From Candidatus Zhuqueibacterota bacterium (GTDB lineage: Bacteria; Zhuqueibacterota; Zhuqueibacteria; Residuimicrobiales; Krinioviventaceae): a stretch of 7,702 nucleotides of DNA. The stretch spans positions 1 to 7,702 of the forward strand of contig RQOI01000101.1 of assembly GCA_003854995.1 (NCBI GenBank), in the 5' to 3' direction. Position 1 is the first letter of the stretch, and the number at the start of each line of letters is the position of its first letter. Under the pieces are notes generated by a model, which did no database searches, had not been told where the DNA came from, and worked only from the letters and a program-made list of their open reading frames with translations. Below, one piece after another: positions 1 through 6,519 of this stretch. The position numbers were made by a program, and so were the translations under genes.

Positions 1-2
1 AT

Positions 3-1265
3 CATTATCGCGAAGCGGAGAGCGTCGTGGAGGAGTATAACCTCCTTGCCGAAAAGGCCGCCCGGATTGCTGAATCGCTGCCGGCCGAATATCACGACGC
101 GTATTACCAGCTCGTCCTGCATCCGACAAAAGCGTGCGCCATTCTGAACGAACTCTATCTGACCGTGGCGCAAAACAGGCTGTATACCCAACAGGGAAGA
201 GCGCTCACCAATGAACTGACGATGAAGGCGAAAGAGCTCTTTGCCGCCGATTCGGCCATGTCTTTTCATTACAACAAAATCCTGTCCGGCGGCAAATGGA
301 ATCACATGATGGATCAGACGCACATCAGCTACACCTATTGGCAGCAGCCGGATAAAGACGTGCTGCCGCGCGTGGAAACGATTCATCTCCCACAAGCTGC
401 CGACATGGGGATCGCCATCCAGGGCTCGGAAAGCTGGTGGCCGCTGGAAAAAAGTGAGGCGGTTTTGCCGTCGTTTGATCCCTTAAACAGACAAGCTTTT
501 TATATTGATATTTTCAATCGAGGGTCCGGGCCGCTCGACTATTCTGTCAAAACCGCTCGACCGTGGATCATTCTTTCCTCTGTAAAAGGCGCCCTCGATC
601 AGCAGCAACGGCTATGGGTGAGCGTGGACTGGGCCAAGGTTCCGGTCGGTGACCACGATGTGCCGATCACCATCGCGGGCGCCAAGAAGAAAATCGTCGT
701 TCACGCTGTCGTGAAGAATGGAGAAATGTGGCAAAAAGCGCACGGATTTGTCGAAAGCAACGGTTCTATTGCCATCGACGCTGCACATTATTCGCGCAAG
801 GTCGATGTGGCGCCAGTGCGTTGGCAGATCATCCCGAATTTGGGACGCACCGGATCGGCGATGATGCCAGAGCCCGTCACCGCTGTCAGCCAAACGCCGG
901 GAGAACGATGCCCCAGACTGGAATATGATGTCACGTTCGCAAAAGGTGGCGCAGTCAGCGTGCACGTCCAGGTGTCACCAACGCTCAATTTTCACAATAA
1001 TCAGGGATTGCGTTACGCGCTGTCCCTGGATGATGCGCCACCCCGGATTGTCAATATTCATGAAAATTTTTCTTTCCAGGATTGGGAAGAGGCGGTGCGA
1101 CGAAATATCATTGAAAGCGCTTCCGAACATGTCGCCGCAGCCGGCCAGCATGTGCTCAAATTCTGGATGATCGATCCCGGCGTTGTGCTGCAAAAACTCA
1201 TCATCGATACGGGCGGCCTGCAGCCGAGCTATATGGGCCCGCCGGAGAGCGCTTTTTTGCCCTGA
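3..1265 (+). CDS. GH115 alpha-glucuronidase, C-terminal part (5' end outside the window)
   Basis: This is the end of a glycoside hydrolase family 115 protein. The family removes (4-O-methyl-)glucuronic acid side chains from xylan and, in some members, from other glycans. The frame is open to the left edge (first codons H-Y-R-E-A-E-S), so the GTG at 27 is an internal valine, not the start, and the main catalytic domain lies upstream. Family hallmarks are the helical segment with YQLVLHPTKAC and NELYLTVAQNR (about 105-180) and GGKWNHMMDQTHISYTYW (about 288-343). An Ig-like sandwich follows (about 430-720), and then the GH115 C-terminal domain (about 750-1265), ending in GGLQPSYMGPPES, which is typical of the end of this family. 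The gene stops 87 nt before the start of the rhamnogalacturonan lyase. No T9SS tail follows, unlike three of its neighbours. The family is secure; substrate and secretion signal cannot be judged from this part. Confidence 0.9.
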   Translation, partial: HYREAESVVEEYNLLAEKAARIAESLPAEYHDAYYQLVLHPTKACAILNELYLTVAQNRLYTQQGRALTNELTMKAKELFAADSAMSFHYNKILSGGKWNHMMDQTHISYTYWQQPDKDVLPRVETIHLPQAADMGIAIQGSESWWPLEKSEAVLPSFDPLNRQAFYIDIFNRGSGPLDYSVKTARPWIILSSVKGALDQQQRLWVSVDWAKVPVGDHDVPITIAGAKKKIVVHAVVKNGEMWQKAHGFVESNGSIAIDAAHYSRKVDVAPVRWQIIPNLGRTGSAMMPEPVTAVSQTPGERCPRLEYDVTFAKGGAVSVHVQVSPTLNFHNNQGLRYALSLDDAPPRIVNIHENFSFQDWEEAVRRNIIESASEHVAAAGQHVLKFWMIDPGVVLQKLIIDTGGLQPSYMGPPESAFLP

Positions 1266-1283
1266 CAGCAGATACTTTTTTGC

Positions 1284-1312
1284 TGGATATTTATCGGATA
1301 ATCTCTTATAAT
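1284..1312 (+). promoter_or_regulatory. Putative sigma70-type promoter upstream of the rhamnogalacturonan lyase
   Basis: A perfect TATAAT lies at 1307-1312, with TGGATA (4 of 6 matches to TTGACA) at 1284-1289 and a 17-nt spacer. The AT-rich sequence sits in the short gap after the GH115 stop. A start of transcription near 1319 would leave a leader of about 34 nt before the ATG at 1353. It would also exclude the longer GTG start at 1314. The prediction comes from sequence only, and the sigma factor preference of this organism is unknown. Confidence 0.5.
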
Positions 1313-1337
1313 AGTGAAGAAATCTGATGTCGTGCGC

Positions 1338-1342
1338 AGGAG
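1338..1342 (+). promoter_or_regulatory. Shine-Dalgarno AGGAG that decides the lyase start
   Basis: AGGAG is followed after 10 nt by ATG at 1353, which begins a textbook signal peptide. The alternative GTG at 1314 has no comparable site and would put a charged 13-residue extension in front of the signal peptide. A GTG at 1347 is only 4 nt from the AGGAG. Confidence 0.65.
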
Positions 1343-1352
1343 CTGTGTGACT

Positions 1353-4337
1353 ATGCTGCAAAAGAGCTTTTTCATATTTGTCCTCGTCATTTTTTTCCTG
1401 AAAAGCGATCTGCTCTCAGCTTACCAGATCGAAAATCTGGATCGAGGCGTCATCGCCATGGATCGGGGTGACGGCACGATTTATGTCGGCTGGCGCCTGC
1501 TGCAGACCGATCCGGAAAATATTGCCTTTCATGTCTATCGCGATGATGCCAGAATAACAGCCACGCCCCTCACTTCCAGCACCAACTTTGTTGATGATCA
1601 GGGATCGGCTAACAGTATTTATACCGTACGCACCGTCTTCGATGGTCAGGAGCAAGGCTCGTCCGCGCCTGCCACAGTGCTGACAAAGAGCTATCGCGCC
1701 ATTCCGCTGCAGAGGGATCTGCACTATGGCGGCAATCACGTCGGGGTCGGCGATTTGGACGGCGATGGTCAGTATGACTTTGTCGTCAAGCGCGGATCCC
1801 AGGATATCGATCCGTCGCAGGGCACGGTGGCGACGAGCACCTTCAAGCTGGAAGGGTATAAAAGTGACGGCACATTTTTATGGCGAGTCGATTTGGGCTG
1901 GAATATCCGGCAGGGTATCTGGTATTCGCCGGTGCTGGTCTATGATCTGGACGGCGATGGCAGGGCCGAAGTCATTGCTAAAATCGGCGAGGTCGATGAA
2001 GATTTGAACAATGACGGCAAGATCGACTATCGCGCGGGCGCCGAAAAGCGCATCCTGTCGGGACCAGAGTACTTTGTCATCATCAATGGTGCAACCGGCG
2101 ACATTTTGGCCAGAGAGGACTGGATCGAGCGCGGCACAGTCAGCTCCTGGGGTGACGACTATGGCAATCGCGTCAATCGCAATATGATGTGCGTGGCCTA
2201 TCTCGATGGCCAACGTCCCAGTTTGATCATCTTGCGCGGCACCTATACGAAAATGTACGCCGATGCCTGGAACTGGCGCGATGGGCAATTGACCAAGCTG
2301 TGGCGCTGGCATCTGCCGGCTGGCGGCGGCGGCTATCATAATCTCCGCACCGGCGACATCGATGGCGACGGCAGGGATGAAATCGTCAATGGCAGCATTG
2401 CCATTGATGACGATGGCTCGGAGATGTGGAAGACCGGCGAGGGTCATGGCGATCGCATGCACATGACCGATATTGATCCGGAGCGTCCGGGACTGGAGAT
2501 CTGGTATGTGCAGGAAGCGCCGACGGCCTACGGCATTCATCTGACCACCGCGACTGACGGCAGGCTCATCTGGGGTATTCCGAAATCGATCGCCAGCGGT
2601 GACGTCGGTCGCGGCCTGGCCGCTGATATCGATCCGAACTATAAAGGACTGGAGTGCTGGGCGTCCGTCGGCGATCTCTATAATTGCAAAGGATACAAGA
2701 TCAGCGCCAAACCGTCGCAGTGCAACATGGCCATCTGGTGGGATGGCGACTTGCTGCGCGAGCTGCTGGATGGCACGACCATTCAGAAATATGGCGGCAG
2801 CAGACTCCTCAGCGCCGAGGGCGCCACTGGTTCGCGCAATGCTCCCATGGGCTATGGCGACATATGGGGCGACTGGCGCGAAGAAGTCTGGTACATCGCG
2901 AATAATAATGAGCTGCGCATCTATTCGACGACCATGCCGACGGATCGCCGATTCGTCACTTTTATGCACGATAAAGATTATCGCATCAGCGTCGCCTGCG
3001 AGATGGTCGGCTATATGCAGGCCACGCAACCGAGTTACTACTTCGGCGTTGACATGGATCAGGCGCCGGAAGAGACGCCGCCGTTCGAACCGGTCGGATT
3101 GCGGGCGTTGGCCGGACAGGATTCTGTGCAACTCTATTGGCAGGCGAACGCCGAACTGGATATAGCGGGCTATAACGTCTATCGTTCAGAAATCGCCAAC
3201 GGCGACTATGTGAAGGTGAATGCAGCTCTCGTCGTTCAGACGAGCTATGTCGATCGGGCGGTCATGAATGAAATGACCTATTATTATGTCATCAGCGCGG
3301 TGGATGTGGACGGCAATGAATCGCTTCACTCGGCGGAAATTAACGCAATGCCAACCAGCATCCCGGTTCATCCCGCAGGTTTGTCCGCGGGCGTCGAGAT
3401 CGATCGCATTCAGCTTTTCTGGTATGCCAATGCGGAGCGGGATATCATCGGCTATAATGTCTATCGCTCGGCATCCGTTGAGGGCCCTGTGCAAAAGCTG
3501 AATGCTGCTCCTGTGGCTGACACGACGTTCATCGACGCCACTGTCATTAGAGGTCAGACCTATTATTATACCATTACTGCTGTTGACAACGAGACGAACG
3601 AGTCCGCAGCGAGTAAAGAATTCACCGCAATCCCCGACATTCCCACTCTTTTGCAGGCAGAAGATGCTATTTTAATCAATGGTTGCCGAGTTCGCAACCA
3701 TGCGTCCGGATTTCATGGCAGCGGATTTGTCGATTTCATCGATGCCACGGGCGAGCTCTTATTCAACCATGTCAATGGTCGCCAGGGTGGGGAATATATG
3801 CTGTGCATACGCTATTCGCAGCGGACGGCCAGCGAGACGCTCATCGGTTTTCTGCGGGTGAACGGCGCGCGCAAAATCGTGCGAACCCGCGACACCGGCG
3901 GCACGAGCGCCTGGCAGACCGATACCCTGTCGATCACGTTGAACAGCGGCATGGACAATACACTGCTCTTTCAGAGTGCGTACGGAGATTTCTGCAATCT
4001 CGATGAGATGACCATCATTCCTGCAGACTATGCTGCTGTGGCCGGAGAAAAGCCTGCCTTGCCGACTGAATTTTCCCTGCACCAGTATCCCAATCCCTTC
4101 AATGGCAGCACCCAAATTCATTACGATTTGCCGTGCGACTGTCACGTGGCGCTGCGTATCTACAACAGTCTGGGTCAGCTCATCACGACGCTCGTTGATG
4201 ATGATCAAAAGTCGGGCCGGCATACCATAAACTGGCAGGCCTTGGATGCAGGACGATCCGTGGCCGGCGGCGTCTACCTGGTGCAGATGAGTACGGAAAA
4301 ATGGACTGCTGTCGTGAAAATGAGTTATATCAAGTAG
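1353..4337 (+). CDS. Secreted rhamnogalacturonan lyase, family PL11, with two FnIII domains, a CBM and a T9SS tail
   Basis: This 994-residue protein probably cleaves the rhamnose-galacturonic acid backbone of rhamnogalacturonan-I by calcium-dependent beta-elimination (the YesW/YesX family). Residues 1-23 form a signal peptide (hydrophobic FFIFVLVIFFL, cleavage after LLSA). An N-terminal beta-sandwich with DRGVIAMDRGDGTIYVGWR is followed by a propeller rich in calcium-binding loops: DLDGDGQYD (134), DLDGDGRAE (198), DLNNDGKID (217), DIDGDGRDE (335) and DIDP repeats (373, 425). The segment NRVNRNMMCVAYLDGQRPS is also characteristic. Two FnIII domains follow (about 576-668 and 668-762), sharing ANAE-D-I-GYNVYRS, then a CBM35/CBM6-like module (about 763-890, LQAEDA...GSGFVDF). 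The type-A T9SS tail is 903-994 (YPNPFN, IYNSLGQ, GGVYLVQM). It probably acts outside the cell or attached to the surface. The start at 1353 is preferred over GTG 1314 because of the AGGAG site and signal peptide. The next gene follows after 59 nt. Confidence 0.93.
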   Translation: MLQKSFFIFVLVIFFLKSDLLSAYQIENLDRGVIAMDRGDGTIYVGWRLLQTDPENIAFHVYRDDARITATPLTSSTNFVDDQGSANSIYTVRTVFDGQEQGSSAPATVLTKSYRAIPLQRDLHYGGNHVGVGDLDGDGQYDFVVKRGSQDIDPSQGTVATSTFKLEGYKSDGTFLWRVDLGWNIRQGIWYSPVLVYDLDGDGRAEVIAKIGEVDEDLNNDGKIDYRAGAEKRILSGPEYFVIINGATGDILAREDWIERGTVSSWGDDYGNRVNRNMMCVAYLDGQRPSLIILRGTYTKMYADAWNWRDGQLTKLWRWHLPAGGGGYHNLRTGDIDGDGRDEIVNGSIAIDDDGSEMWKTGEGHGDRMHMTDIDPERPGLEIWYVQEAPTAYGIHLTTATDGRLIWGIPKSIASGDVGRGLAADIDPNYKGLECWASVGDLYNCKGYKISAKPSQCNMAIWWDGDLLRELLDGTTIQKYGGSRLLSAEGATGSRNAPMGYGDIWGDWREEVWYIANNNELRIYSTTMPTDRRFVTFMHDKDYRISVACEMVGYMQATQPSYYFGVDMDQAPEETPPFEPVGLRALAGQDSVQLYWQANAELDIAGYNVYRSEIANGDYVKVNAALVVQTSYVDRAVMNEMTYYYVISAVDVDGNESLHSAEINAMPTSIPVHPAGLSAGVEIDRIQLFWYANAERDIIGYNVYRSASVEGPVQKLNAAPVADTTFIDATVIRGQTYYYTITAVDNETNESAASKEFTAIPDIPTLLQAEDAILINGCRVRNHASGFHGSGFVDFIDATGELLFNHVNGRQGGEYMLCIRYSQRTASETLIGFLRVNGARKIVRTRDTGGTSAWQTDTLSITLNSGMDNTLLFQSAYGDFCNLDEMTIIPADYAAVAGEKPALPTEFSLHQYPNPFNGSTQIHYDLPCDCHVALRIYNSLGQLITTLVDDDQKSGRHTINWQALDAGRSVAGGVYLVQMSTEKWTAVVKMSYIK

Positions 4338-4385
4338 AAAGAAAATTTCGCAGGGAAAGACCGTGCGTCATTTTTATCATCTATC

Positions 4386-4391
4386 AGGAGG
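4386..4391 (+). promoter_or_regulatory. Shine-Dalgarno AGGAGG for the 166-residue secreted protein
   Basis: AGGAGG lies 5 nt before ATG 4397, and the protein read from that ATG opens with a signal peptide. This excludes the upstream in-frame start at 4301, which would overlap the lyase gene. Confidence 0.75.
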
Positions 4392-4396
4392 TTAGT

Positions 4397-4897
4397 ATGC
4401 GCAATCAACTCATCATCGCTATCGCACTGCTGCTGGCAGCGACTCTCTCTGCCGGCGAAAAAACCGATTTTTCCGGTGAGTGGCTGTTCAGCGAGGCCAA
4501 GAGCACCCTCGATGAAATGGGCAGGGCATTCGTACAGACAAAGATGAGCATTGTCCAGAGCGATAGTGATATGACCATTACCAAGACATTCGAAACGCCG
4601 GACCAGGGTGATATGGTTGGCGAAGAAAAATTGACGCTGGATGGTGCGGAATGCAAATCCGAAGTGTGGGAAGGCATGCCGAGAGTGTCCAAGGCCAATT
4701 GGAATGAAAAAGGCGATGTGCTCAAAATCGCCACGACCATCACTTTTGGCTTTGAGGGCCAGACATCCACTATGAATACGAATGAGGAATGGAGTCTTGC
4801 CGAGGACGGCAAGCTGTTGTCGGTGAAACAATCATCCTCGTCGGATTGGGGGGAGCGGAACATCACGATGGTTTTCGCCAAAGTGGAAAAAAAATAG
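4397..4897 (+). CDS. Small secreted protein of unknown function (DFSGEW motif)
   Basis: The protein has 166 residues. Residues 1-19 are a clear signal peptide (LIIAIALLLAATLSA, then GEK). The mature part begins DFSGEW, followed by a conserved-looking EAKSTLDEMG. This recalls the DFSG-W...KS opening of many small periplasmic or exported proteins with a lipocalin-like or beta-barrel appearance; that resemblance is from memory and unproven. The rest alternates short polar beta strands (MSIVQSDSDMTITKTF, TSTMNTNEEWSL, GKLLSVKQSSSS), consistent with an all-beta ligand-binding fold. It has one cysteine in the mature chain, no lipobox and no T9SS tail, so it is probably periplasmic. It lies 59 nt after the lyase stop with no evident promoter or terminator between, so cotranscription is likely. 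I assign no function. Confidence 0.85.
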   Translation: MRNQLIIAIALLLAATLSAGEKTDFSGEWLFSEAKSTLDEMGRAFVQTKMSIVQSDSDMTITKTFETPDQGDMVGEEKLTLDGAECKSEVWEGMPRVSKANWNEKGDVLKIATTITFGFEGQTSTMNTNEEWSLAEDGKLLSVKQSSSSDWGERNITMVFAKVEKK

Positions 4898-4911
4898 CAT
4901 CATACGCGGTT

Positions 4912-4948
4912 TGAATTCCGCGCTCATTTTATGAATGAGCGCAATTCA
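4912..4948 (+). terminator. Strong stem-loop after the lyase/small-protein unit (possible transcript end)
   Basis: GCGCTCATT (4920-4928) pairs perfectly with AATGAGCGC (4934-4942) around the 5-nt loop TTATG. Past a CC bulge (4918-4919), TGAATT (4912-4917) pairs with AATTCA (4943-4948), giving 15 pairs in all. It starts 14 nt after the stop at 4897. No T-run follows, so it is not a classical intrinsic terminator; it could be a factor-dependent end or an element protecting the mRNA 3' end. Confidence 0.5.
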
Positions 4949-4993
4949 GGCGAGCCTTATCGCTGACATATCCCGAAGGGAGGTGATGAATTT

Positions 4994-5020
4994 ATGCTAT
5001 TTGATCGGGGAGTGAAATAA
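4994..5020 (+). CDS. Very short reading frame (8 codons) with a strong SD
   Basis: ATG 4994 follows GGGAGGTGAT (4978-4987), with 10 nt between GGAGG and the ATG. The frame reads MLFDRGVK and stops at 5018-5020. The stop TAA touches the next ATG (5021), as in translationally coupled pairs. It may be a leader peptide, a remnant of a lost gene, or chance. No homology can be claimed for so short a peptide. Confidence 0.25.
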   Translation: MLFDRGVK

Positions 5021-5101
5021 ATGAAAACAAAAGGAGGTAACACCCGAGTGTTCATGTTATTTTTTCTCATTGTGAATGTCAATATGATATTATCATTCTA
5101 A
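5021..5101 (+). CDS. Candidate 26-residue hydrophobic peptide or decayed gene start upstream of the LamG gene
   Basis: The frame starts directly after the previous stop (TAAATG) and encodes 26 residues: a basic head (MKTKGGNTR) and a hydrophobic run (VFMLFFLIVNVNMILSF) that ends at TAA 5099-5101. A second SD, AAGGAGG (5031-5037), lies inside it, 10 nt before GTG 5048. A small hairpin (AACAC/GTGTT, 5039-5052) lies between this SD and ATG 5054. The frame is the same as that of the LamG gene and ends 12 nt before it. It may be a small membrane or leader peptide, or a truncated signal peptide from a lost gene. The sequence is markedly AT-rich, so part of it may instead be promoter DNA. Confidence 0.3.
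   Translation: MKTKGGNTRVFMLFFLIVNVNMILSF
5064..5093 (+). promoter_or_regulatory. Weak candidate promoter for the LamG gene
   Basis: TTCTCA (5064-5069, 4 of 6) and TATTAT (5088-5093, 5 of 6) are separated by 18 nt in an AT-rich stretch. Transcription would start near 5100 and leave a leader of about 14 nt. The match is modest and could be chance. If real, it competes with the reading of 5021-5101 as a coding sequence. Confidence 0.25.
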
Positions 5102-5113
5102 AGGAGAGTTACC

Positions 5114-6193
5114 ATGCGAGCGATACAAAATGTTCTAATCATCTTTTTGGTTCTTTTTTGGACGATCAGCCTGACGGCGCAGGATCCCGGCACGGCGAGT
5201 CTGACTCACTTGTGGACCTTTGAGGATGGCACCCTCAACGACCAGGTTGGTGTTGCTCATGGTGAATTCCACGGTGATAACGCACTTGTGGAGGCCGGAG
5301 ACCTTGTCACTTTTCCAAATTTAAGTGCTGTGGCGGACTCTTGGGTTGAATTGAATGGCGGAGATATTGATCTGTCTGCTTATAATGAGGTATCGATTTC
5401 GGCCTGGTTTACGCCGGCACTCGAGAACACCCAGTGGAACTCGCTGTGGTTTTTTGGCGATGATGGCGGTGGTTTAGGCTTTGGTTCCGATGGCATCTGC
5501 TTCCAACCTTCCAGGGGTGACGATGTGGCCCGTTTCTGGATCACATCCGGCAATCCATCAGCTCCGTATAATAATGAAGATGGTGTGGTCGATGTGATAG
5601 AATATAATGACCTTGATTTGCATCATGTCGTCTGTGAGGTCAATGAGGTCCCTGAAATCGTGATGTATCATAATGGAGTATTAATAGGTTCCACTGCGCT
5701 GACATCCGATCCGGCAACGGGTAAGGATAACTCCATCATGAATATCAGCCCAAACTTTGCCCGTTTTGCTCATAGCTGTTATTCTGCCGATTTACCCTAT
5801 TTGGGCAGCATCCATGAGATAGCGATTTTCAACAAAGCGTTGAGCGACGAAGAGGTGGATTTCCTTTATAATGCCGGTGTGAATGGATTCCCGGTTTCTT
5901 CTGTCAAGAGCAAGGAGGCACAGCTTCCAAAAGAATTCACTCTGTCACAGAATCATCCCAATCCCTTCAATCCGACAACTGCCATACGTTATACATTGAA
6001 CCAGAGCGAGCAGGTAAAATTGACTGTTTACGACTTGTTGGGCAATGAGGTAGCACTACTGGTGGATGAATTTCAGGATTCAGGTGAGCATGGCATTACT
6101 TTTAATGCCCAAGGGCTGACCAGCGGCGTCTTTTTCTACCAGCTACGGACTGAAACAGGTACATTGACCAAAAAGATGATCGTGATGAAATAG
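5114..6193 (+). CDS. Secreted LamG-domain (concanavalin A-like) protein with a T9SS tail
   Basis: The protein has 359 residues. ATG 5114 lies 7 nt after AAGGAG (5101-5106). Residues 1-22 form a signal peptide (VLIIFLVLFWTISLTA). Residues about 29-250 are a LamG/Laminin_G_3-type jelly roll: opening LTHLWTFEDGTLNDQVG, then VELNGGDIDLSAYNEVSISAWF, LHHVVCEV, MYHNGVLIGS and the closing YLGSIHEIAIFNKALSDEEVDFLY. Such domains usually bind glycans or act as modules of extracellular enzymes; no catalytic domain is present here. Residues 271-359 are the type-A T9SS tail (HPNPFNPTTA, VYDLLGNEV, GVFFYQL, final KKMIVMK). It probably acts as a surface-bound or released carbohydrate-binding protein serving the pectin locus. 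By eye the gene is more AT-rich in its codons than the lyase, which may indicate a different origin. Confidence 0.88.
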   Translation: MRAIQNVLIIFLVLFWTISLTAQDPGTASLTHLWTFEDGTLNDQVGVAHGEFHGDNALVEAGDLVTFPNLSAVADSWVELNGGDIDLSAYNEVSISAWFTPALENTQWNSLWFFGDDGGGLGFGSDGICFQPSRGDDVARFWITSGNPSAPYNNEDGVVDVIEYNDLDLHHVVCEVNEVPEIVMYHNGVLIGSTALTSDPATGKDNSIMNISPNFARFAHSCYSADLPYLGSIHEIAIFNKALSDEEVDFLYNAGVNGFPVSSVKSKEAQLPKEFTLSQNHPNPFNPTTAIRYTLNQSEQVKLTVYDLLGNEVALLVDEFQDSGEHGITFNAQGLTSGVFFYQLRTETGTLTKKMIVMK

Positions 6194-6209
6194 AGTGCCA
6201 GGAGCGGAT

Positions 6210-6299
6210 GTGGTCAGAATGAGATATGCAGTTCTCCCATGTTTGCTGCTATTGTCTGTCTTTAGCTGCAAGCAAAAGGCGCCCATCCCGTTCTGCTGA
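6210..6299 (+). pseudogene. Lipoprotein leader cut short (start of a broken gene)
   Basis: From GTG 6210 (AGGAG at 6200-6204, 5 nt spacer) or ATG 6219 the frame encodes a typical lipoprotein signal peptide: MRYAVLPCLLLL, then the lipobox SVFSC and KQKAPIPFC, before TGA at 6297-6299. Only about 10 residues follow the lipobox cysteine. Immediately downstream, in another frame, sits an internal piece of a CE12 esterase. The simplest reading is that this is the 5' end of an exported lipoprotein, perhaps that same esterase, with its middle deleted. A real mini-lipoprotein is less likely. Confidence 0.55.
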
Positions 6300-6427
6300 C
6301 GCCGGTCGTGCGTCGCCGGTTTGACGATCAGGGTCAGTTCTACGATACGCATGGCGACTACACGAATGCTGTCGAACAGGTGGCGCACGACCTGGGCGTG
6401 CCGTGTAAGGAGGTGATAGAAAAATAA
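6266..6427 (+). pseudogene. Remnant of a CE12 rhamnogalacturonan acetylesterase (SGNH hydrolase)
   Basis: Frame 6266-6403 reads L-Q-A-K-G-A-H, then PVLLTPVVRRRFDDQGQFYD, then THGDYTNAVEQVAHDLGVP. I recognise this as an internal block of CE12 esterases (RhgT/YesT, RGAE family), which remove acetyl groups from rhamnogalacturonan. The frame has no start: TAG lies just before, at 6263-6265. After GVP (6403) it changes to CKEVIEK and stops at 6425-6427, where intact proteins continue with an LIDLH-like segment. The nucleophile block (GDS) and the C-terminal catalytic Asp/His block are both missing, so it cannot be active. Its substrate matches the PL11 lyase next door, which suggests that the locus once had a complete esterase. 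Confidence 0.75.
6406..6417 (+). promoter_or_regulatory. Orphan 12-nt Shine-Dalgarno without a start codon
   Basis: TAAGGAGGTGAT is a perfect complement of the usual 16S rRNA 3' tail. No ATG, GTG or TTG follows at a usable distance; the next bases are AGAAAAATAAAACACTCG. It begins directly after the CE12 homology ends, so it may be the ribosome binding site of a gene whose start was lost in the same rearrangement. Confidence 0.4.
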
Positions 6428-6510
6428 AACACTCGCGAGCACAAATTTCGAGTCAGAGTATGGCTCACGATTCTCATTCACTTGTCCGTAACGGTTTTCA
6501 ATTTTTAAAG

Positions 6511-6515
6511 AGGAG
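6511..6515 (+). promoter_or_regulatory. Shine-Dalgarno AGGAG for the last gene
   Basis: AGGAG lies 4 nt before ATG 6520 and 10 nt before ATG 6526; either could be the start, and both give a full signal peptide. The upstream in-frame ATG 6460 would add 20 polar residues in front of the signal peptide and is rejected. Confidence 0.65.
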
Positions 6516-6519
6516 ATCA

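Noticed and set aside
27..29. GTG as the start of the GH115 gene
   Set aside because: The frame is open to the window edge, the protein lacks its catalytic region, and no ribosome binding site precedes it.
1266..1285. CAGCA...TGCTG inverted repeat with a T-run in the loop after GH115
   Set aside because: It has only 5 pairs around a 10-nt loop, with the T-run in the loop instead of after the stem, so it is not a convincing terminator.
1878..3131. Long open frame on the minus strand (417 codons) opposite the lyase gene
   Set aside because: It lies entirely within the conserved PL11 coding region. Its composition (many Ile, Asp, Ala, Arg) reflects reversed GAT/ATC and GGC codons, and it shows no recognisable domain or signal.
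3759..4223. Minus-strand frame of 154 codons opposite the CBM and T9SS tail
   Set aside because: It is a shadow of well-supported plus-strand domains.
6432..6439. CTCGCGAG palindrome
   Set aside because: It is an 8-nt palindrome without flanking symmetry or repeats nearby, expected by chance.
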